In this document: in pieces, positions 1-6,735 of the stretch
Numbering within the stretch: the stretch's first letter is position 1
Layout of the letters: every line of letters starts with the position of its first letter
NCBI GenBank assembly: GCA_900550765.1
Contig: URTC01000095.1
Coordinates: forward strand, 1-6,735
DNA length: 6,735 nucleotides
Direction of reading: 5' to 3'
Origin: an uncultured Clostridia bacterium
GTDB lineage: Bacteria; Bacillota; Clostridia; Christensenellales; QALW01
Notes under the pieces: generated by a model
What the model was told of the DNA's origin: nothing
Database searches by the model: none
The model's input: the letters and a program-made list of their open reading frames with translations, nothing else
Program-made: the position numbers and the translations under genes

Positions 1-1
1 T

Positions 2-193
2 AAAGAAATTCTCTTGCCGCTTCTGCAGCCTTACGTTACACCCGAAACACAATTTATTTTTCCGGCACTTCCTCCGGTGTACGGCGCCTGTGTTGCATGC
101 TGCCGTCAGCTCGGCATAAGTCCTGGAAAAGATTTTTATGAACAATTTTATCAGGAATATCAAAGAATAACGAGGAGCGAAACCATATGCTGA
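2..193 (+). CDS. BadF/BadG/BcrA/BcrD-type sugar kinase, C-terminal end (probable MurNAc/GlcNAc kinase)
   Basis: This is an open frame that enters from the left edge and ends at TGA 191-193, giving 63 residues. The visible piece contains a proline-rich PALPPVYGACVACCRQLGI stretch, followed by an aromatic, charged tail (DFYEQFYQEY). It resembles the last strand-helix of ASKHA-fold kinases of the BadF/BadG/BcrA/BcrD group, which includes bacterial N-acetylglucosamine kinases and the clostridial kinase MurK that phosphorylates MurNAc and GlcNAc. The catalytic and ATP-binding parts lie outside the window, so the assignment rests on the tail and on the neighbour: the stop overlaps the murQ start by 7 bases, and a MurNAc kinase would make exactly the MurQ substrate. 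Family membership is fairly likely; sugar specificity is inference from context. Confidence 0.65.
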   Translation, partial: KEILLPLLQPYVTPETQFIFPALPPVYGACVACCRQLGISPGKDFYEQFYQEYQRITRSETIC

Positions 194-1002
194 ATACTGA
201 AAAAAGAAATCCAAAAACCTTGCACATTGATCAAATGAAAACCATTGAAATGATGCAGGTCATCAGTGAAGAAAATTTTAATGCTGTAAAAGCCGTAGCG
301 GCGCAAATAACTGTTATTGCTAAGGCAATTGATAAAATCGCTGCTGCGCTGGAGCACGGCGGCCGTCTGTTTTATATCGGATCGGGGACCTCCGGACGCC
401 TGGCTGTTGCCGACGCGGCCGAATGCCCGCCTACTTTTGGTGTGCCGCAAGACCTGGTAACGGGAATTATCGCCGGAGGATACAACAGTCTGCTTCATGC
501 CAGTGAAAACGCAGAAGACAGTGCAGAAAACGGAAAAAAAGATATTCTGGCCTGCCATATAAAAAAAGAGGATATCTTAGTGGGGATTTCTGCCTCCGGT
601 GGAGCATCTTATGTATTAGGTGCTATGGAGCAGGCAAAACTGCTTGGCTGCACGACAATTGCGCTTACCTGCAACGAGAATAGCCCGATCGATCAGGCCG
701 GCGATATCCGTATTTGTACCGATACCGGCCCTGAGGTCATTACCGGTTCTACACGAATGAAAGCGGGAACGGCACAAAAGCTGGTACTGAACATGCTCTC
801 TACCGGCGCAATGATCAAAACCGGAAGAGTTTATGAAAATTTAATGATCAACCTTTCCCCTTCTAACAAAAAATTAAAGGCGCGAATGATAAGCATCGTC
901 ATGGAATTGCTTGACTGTGACAGTAAAAAGGCTGAAAATCTGCTGAACACCTATCAATGGAATATCAAAACCGTTATGGAGGAATCCCGGAATGAAATGT
1001 GA
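187..1002 (+). CDS. murQ: N-acetylmuramic acid 6-phosphate etherase MurQ
   Basis: MurQ cleaves the D-lactyl ether of MurNAc-6-phosphate in the cytoplasm, giving GlcNAc-6-phosphate and D-lactate. The 271-residue protein is a single SIS-fold domain. The N-terminus has the family TEKRNP motif (residues 4-9). YIGSGTSGR (63-71) is the sugar-phosphate loop. Glu79 in AECPPTFG and Glu110 in SENAED are 31 residues apart, matching Glu83 and Glu114 of E. coli MurQ, the catalytic pair. The GCKR/MurQ signature GPEVITGSTRMKAGTAQKL spans 181-199. The start is supported by GAGGAG at 172-177, nine bases before the ATG. The gene overlaps the upstream kinase by 7 bases and the downstream glycosidase by 11. It is about 30 residues shorter than the usual ~300, because the C-terminal helical tail ends early; the core is intact, so it is probably active. 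Identification is near certain. Confidence 0.96.
   Translation: MLNTEKRNPKTLHIDQMKTIEMMQVISEENFNAVKAVAAQITVIAKAIDKIAAALEHGGRLFYIGSGTSGRLAVADAAECPPTFGVPQDLVTGIIAGGYNSLLHASENAEDSAENGKKDILACHIKKEDILVGISASGGASYVLGAMEQAKLLGCTTIALTCNENSPIDQAGDIRICTDTGPEVITGSTRMKAGTAQKLVLNMLSTGAMIKTGRVYENLMINLSPSNKKLKARMISIVMELLDCDSKKAENLLNTYQWNIKTVMEESRNEM
977..983 (+). promoter_or_regulatory. Ribosome binding site for the glycosidase, inside murQ
   Basis: TGGAGGA lies within the last codons of murQ, eight bases before the ATG at 992. Ribosomes finishing murQ at 1002 pass over this site and the start codon, so the arrangement favours translational coupling. It also decides the start: the next in-frame ATG (1022) has no comparable site. 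Confidence 0.8.
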
Positions 1003-3013
1003 ACTGAAAAAAGAAAACGGCATGCTTGCCATTTATATCAACGGAAAAGCTTATGCACCGGTATCCTTTAAATCTTTTCGCCCTGCAAAGAAAAACATCT
1101 CTGATTTTTATACTGCGGGTATCCGGCTATTTAATATTTTAAGCAGTGGTATTATCTCCGCAGTCGGGGTTCCTTATTCTCTTTACGGAGAATCCTGGGT
1201 GGATGAATATACCTATGATTTTGATCCGATTGACCGGCAGATTGCCCTCTTTATGGAACATGCGCCCGAAGCATATTTTGCACTGATGCTGCAGCTGGAT
1301 ACCAGGCCTTGGTGGCTGAAAAAATATTCCGGTTATCCGGATTCCTTCCGTAAGTTGGCACAGATGGAAGCTGACCCCCGTTGGAGGGCTGCGGCAGCGG
1401 CGTATATGCAGGCCGTGCTGCAGCACGTAGAAAAAAATTACGGGGATCGGTTCTATGGATATTTTCTGCTTGCAGGAACTACAACAGAGTGGTTCAGCGA
1501 CAATAGCTTTGAAGATGCATCACCGATTTCAGAAGCGGCTTATAAGACCTGGCGAAACAATCCTTCGGCCTATATTCCTTCTAAAGAATGCCGTGAAACG
1601 GATGAAAAAATTGTATTTCTGGATTGTCAGAGAGAAGAAAACCTGATTCAATATCGAAAATTTGAGAGCTGGCAGCGCTCGGATACCATTTTATATTTTG
1701 CCAAAAAAGCGCAGGAAGTTCTAAAACATCAAAAGCTTTTAGGTTTGTATTTCGGTTACATCTTTGAACTGGACGGCAGCCGGCTCTGGAATACAGGGCA
1801 CCTTGACTATGAACGCGTATTTTTATCTGAAGATATCGATATGTTCTCCAGCCCCGTATCTTATGCTTATCGCGCACAGGATTGCGGTAGCCATCAAATG
1901 CTGACCAGCCAAACCCTGACAGCAAATAACAAGCTGTATTTTATTGAGCACGATCAAACGACTTGTCTTGTACCCGATACCATTGAGGGCCAATATTTTG
2001 TACATCCCAACAAAGCAAAAACCATAGAAGAGGATATCAACTTGCTGCGCCGGGATTTTCTGCTTGCAGCGGCAAACGGCTGCGCTATGTGGTGGTTCGA
2101 TATGTTCCAGGGATGGTTTTACAACAAAAAACTGATGACCGAAATTACCGGAATGGTTAAAGCTTCAAAACTTCTCTTTTCTGCCGGATATCGCTCGGTC
2201 AGCGAGATCGCAGTGATCGTGGATCCCGAATCAATGTATTTCATCAATAAAAATTCCCGTATGAATACTATTCTTTTGGGAGATCAACGCGGAGAACTTT
2301 CCCTGATCGGCGCGCCGTATGATATTTTTTCTTCTTGCGATATGAAAAATATTGATACCACTCAATATAAATTTTTTATTTTTCTTGATCAATTTAAGGT
2401 GAATCCCGCGGCGGATGCGTTTATTGCCAAATTAAAAGATGCCGGAAAAGCAATGCTTTTTGTCTATGCATATAATATACTGGATACAAAGTATGATATT
2501 GCACAAATGAGCAAAGCTTTAGGTTTTAACATTATAGAAAATCCTTATCAGGAAGATACTATATATCTTTGCAATGGTTCTTCCTGGACGACCTGTGCCC
2601 CCAAACCCTGCCTGGCTATAGCAGAGGATATTACCGTATTAGGTTGGTATCAAAACAGTAAAAAAGCTGCTTTCGGCTATAAAAAGGAGAAAAATGCATT
2701 GCTTGCCTATTCGGGACTCGGCACGGTCTCTCATGCGGCGCTTACCCTGCTCTTAAAAGAAGCCGGTGTTCATCAATATACCACTTCTGACGAGGCGGTG
2801 ATTTACGCCAATCATGCTATGCTGGGAATCTACCATCTGCAGGAAAGGGATATGGTTTTGCGGCTGCCTTATGATAGTATTTTCGTTGACCTCTTTAACG
2901 GTCGAAGGGAATATGCTTCAAAAAATTGCTGTCTTACAATCCCCTATTCTCAGCAAAGAGCTAAACTTTTCCTAAAAAAAGAATATGCTGGACAGGAATA
3001 TAGCACAGAATAA
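992..3013 (+). CDS. Putative cytoplasmic clan GH-A glycoside hydrolase, GH42-like architecture
   Basis: This 673-residue protein has no signal peptide or membrane segment, so it should act in the cytoplasm. I do not recognise a named family with certainty. After a short N-terminal strand segment (1-35) comes a probable TIM barrel (about 36-395). GTTTEW (162-167) looks like the end of strand 4, with Glu166 the candidate acid/base. DMFSSPVSYAYR (283-294) resembles the SP-SY-R strand of beta-galactosidase-like enzymes. LYFIEHDQTT (315-324) offers Glu319 as candidate nucleophile. A Rossmann-like domain (about 404-590) resembles the GH42 trimerisation domain, followed by a small C-terminal beta domain (about 600-663) containing VDLFNGRREY, like GH42 C-terminal domains. 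The length fits GH42, but the usual GH42 N-terminal motif is absent. The overlap with murQ suggests a role in releasing amino sugars or MurNAc-containing saccharides, but the substrate is inference. Its stop codon lies inside the terminator stem. Confidence 0.72.
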   Translation: MKCELKKENGMLAIYINGKAYAPVSFKSFRPAKKNISDFYTAGIRLFNILSSGIISAVGVPYSLYGESWVDEYTYDFDPIDRQIALFMEHAPEAYFALMLQLDTRPWWLKKYSGYPDSFRKLAQMEADPRWRAAAAAYMQAVLQHVEKNYGDRFYGYFLLAGTTTEWFSDNSFEDASPISEAAYKTWRNNPSAYIPSKECRETDEKIVFLDCQREENLIQYRKFESWQRSDTILYFAKKAQEVLKHQKLLGLYFGYIFELDGSRLWNTGHLDYERVFLSEDIDMFSSPVSYAYRAQDCGSHQMLTSQTLTANNKLYFIEHDQTTCLVPDTIEGQYFVHPNKAKTIEEDINLLRRDFLLAAANGCAMWWFDMFQGWFYNKKLMTEITGMVKASKLLFSAGYRSVSEIAVIVDPESMYFINKNSRMNTILLGDQRGELSLIGAPYDIFSSCDMKNIDTTQYKFFIFLDQFKVNPAADAFIAKLKDAGKAMLFVYAYNILDTKYDIAQMSKALGFNIIENPYQEDTIYLCNGSSWTTCAPKPCLAIAEDITVLGWYQNSKKAAFGYKKEKNALLAYSGLGTVSHAALTLLLKEAGVHQYTTSDEAVIYANHAMLGIYHLQERDMVLRLPYDSIFVDLFNGRREYASKNCCLTIPYSQQRAKLFLKKEYAGQEYSTE

Positions 3014-3053
3014 AAGATACCGGTATCTGATTGGATACCGGTATCTTTTATTC
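3008..3053. terminator. Bidirectional intrinsic terminator between convergent genes
   Basis: A perfect 20-bp inverted repeat (3008-3027 and 3034-3053) surrounds the loop TGATTG. The stem has a GC-rich centre (ACCGGT). In both directions its right arm ends in a T-rich run (TCTTTTATT), so it can act as a rho-independent terminator for the murQ operon and for lacZ. The left arm includes the glycosidase stop codon (3011-3013), and lacZ stops at 3062, leaving 48 bases between the stops. Each arm contains the self-complementary 12-mer GATACCGGTATC. Confidence 0.88.
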
Positions 3054-3061
3054 CTGCAAGC

Positions 3062-6152
<3,091 letters not shown>

Positions 6153-6160
<8 letters not shown>

Positions 6161-6181
6161 CCGTATTTTCATTTTTGTAAA
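6153..6181 (-). promoter_or_regulatory. lacZ promoter, sigma-70/sigma-A type
   Basis: On the minus strand TTTACA (6181-6176) and TATAGT (6158-6153) are separated by 17 bp. Each hexamer differs from consensus at one position. Transcription would begin near 6146 and give a leader of roughly 57 bases before the ATG at 6088. Two of the three 13-bp repeats adjoin the -35 box on its upstream side. Confidence 0.7.
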
Positions 6182-6212
6182 TAGTATTATATTGAAAATT
6201 AGAATTATATTG
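6182..6212 (+). promoter_or_regulatory. Candidate AraC-type operator, repeat copies 2 and 3
   Basis: TAGTATTATATTG (6182-6194) and TAGAATTATATTG (6200-6212) are direct repeats differing at one base, spaced 18 bp start to start. They lie immediately upstream of the lacZ -35 box, centred near -42 and -60 from the predicted start. AraC-family activators typically bind tandem direct half-sites abutting or overlapping the -35. The site also lies just ahead of the regulator's own ribosome site, which would allow autoregulation. The role is inferred from position and repeat structure. Confidence 0.5.
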
Positions 6213-6231
6213 CCGAAAGGATCTTATAAAA

Positions 6232-6729
6232 ATGGATATCTATCCTATTATTAATGACCAAACACGCCTGCTCCCCCTTTACCTAACATCTATCGGTTTA
6301 AATCCGAATCAGGAAAGACGCTGCCGACCTTTCGGCTACAGAAATCATCATATGTTTATCGTTGCAGCTGGCTGCGGAAAAGTTTTTTGCGAAGAAAAAG
6401 AAGTTTTCGTTCAGCCCGGAGATGCCTTCTTTATAAAAAAAGAGACTCCGCATGAATATTTTGGAATTTCCTCTCCCTTTACTACGCTGTATATCACCTA
6501 TAACGGTACGGCAAGTGAAAATTTGCATGCGTATTTTGAAACCGGGAATTTCTTTTTTATTTCACAAATCAATACTGCTGTGACTGACCGTTTTCATGAA
6601 ATTTTAAAAAGAGCAGAAGCGCATACACCGGAACTGGACCTTTCACAACTGCTGTACACCTATGTTTTAAGCTTTTTGAGCCAACTGAATAGAGAAAAGA
6701 AATCTTTGCATTATAGGACGGCATTTTAG
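6232..6729 (+). CDS. AraC-family regulator, N-terminal sensor domain; DNA-binding part absent or frameshifted
   Basis: The 165-residue product is an AraC-type cupin sensor domain. It shows the glycine-rich turn FIVAAGCGKVF (42-52), QPGDAFFIKKETPHEYF (61-77) and a following strand FTTLYITYNG (83-92), matching the arabinose-binding-domain fold, then a helical linker (about 116-160). AAAGGA at 6216-6221, ten bases before the ATG, supports the start. Family members usually have 270-300 residues with two helix-turn-helix motifs after the linker; here TAG at 6727 ends the frame just where that domain should begin. In the frame one base back, GAC at 6717 starts DGILDK, which looks like the usual lead-in to the first helix and suggests a lost base near 6715-6717. 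The gene is divergent from lacZ and probably controls it. It could instead be a natural sensor-only protein; the window ends too soon to decide. Confidence 0.75.
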   Translation: MDIYPIINDQTRLLPLYLTSIGLNPNQERRCRPFGYRNHHMFIVAAGCGKVFCEEKEVFVQPGDAFFIKKETPHEYFGISSPFTTLYITYNGTASENLHAYFETGNFFFISQINTAVTDRFHEILKRAEAHTPELDLSQLLYTYVLSFLSQLNREKKSLHYRTAF

Positions 6730-6735
6730 ATAAAG

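Noticed and set aside
160..558. Minus-strand frame of 132 codons opposite murQ
   Set aside because: It lies fully antisense to a certain gene, has no family-like motifs, and its start has no convincing ribosome site.
990..1100. Possible frameshift that cut murQ short
   Set aside because: No other frame here encodes the missing MurQ tail, and the next gene starts with a good ribosome site at the same place, so the short end looks natural.
1139..2005. Several minus-strand frames and one plus-strand frame inside the glycosidase gene
   Set aside because: They overlap a coherent 673-residue coding frame with family-like domains, and their translations look like shadow composition.

Overview
The window looks like a piece of a chromosome from a low-to-mid-GC Gram-positive anaerobe, most likely a gut Clostridium-type Firmicute. 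The evidence is strong purine-rich Shine-Dalgarno sites before every start, AT-rich spacers, tightly packed and overlapping genes, a BadF-type sugar kinase beside MurQ, and an AraC-family regulator divergent from a GH2 beta-galactosidase. No species can be named from the sequence.

Left half, plus strand (1-3013): an operon that enters from the left edge. It holds the last 63 codons of a BadF/BadG/BcrA/BcrD-type sugar kinase, then MurQ (N-acetylmuramic acid 6-phosphate etherase), then a 673-residue cytoplasmic glycosidase-like protein with a GH42-like layout. The three genes overlap by 7 and 11 bases, so they are probably co-transcribed and translationally coupled. The kinase and etherase fit a MurNAc/GlcNAc salvage route: MurNAc is phosphorylated, its lactyl ether is cleaved, and GlcNAc-6-P results. 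The glycosidase would then plausibly supply the sugar, but its substrate is unknown. This is the most interesting part of the window.

Middle (3008-3053): a perfect 20-bp inverted repeat with a 6-base loop lies between the convergent stop codons and probably ends transcription from both sides.

Right half: a full-length LacZ-type beta-galactosidase on the minus strand (3062-6088), with its start reset to an internal ATG that has a good ribosome site. A 143-bp divergent spacer follows, then an AraC-type regulator gene on the plus strand (6232-6729). The spacer holds a well-formed lacZ promoter, a possible regulator promoter whose -10 overlaps the lacZ -10 on the opposite strand, and three near-identical 13-bp direct repeats. 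Two repeats sit just upstream of the lacZ -35 box, where an AraC-type activator would bind.

The regulator stops after its sensor domain, six bases before the window ends. The DNA-binding domain is therefore missing, or is out of frame through an apparent one-base loss near 6715-6717. There are no RNA genes, mobile elements or CRISPR arrays that I can support, and no gene-free stretch longer than 300 bases.
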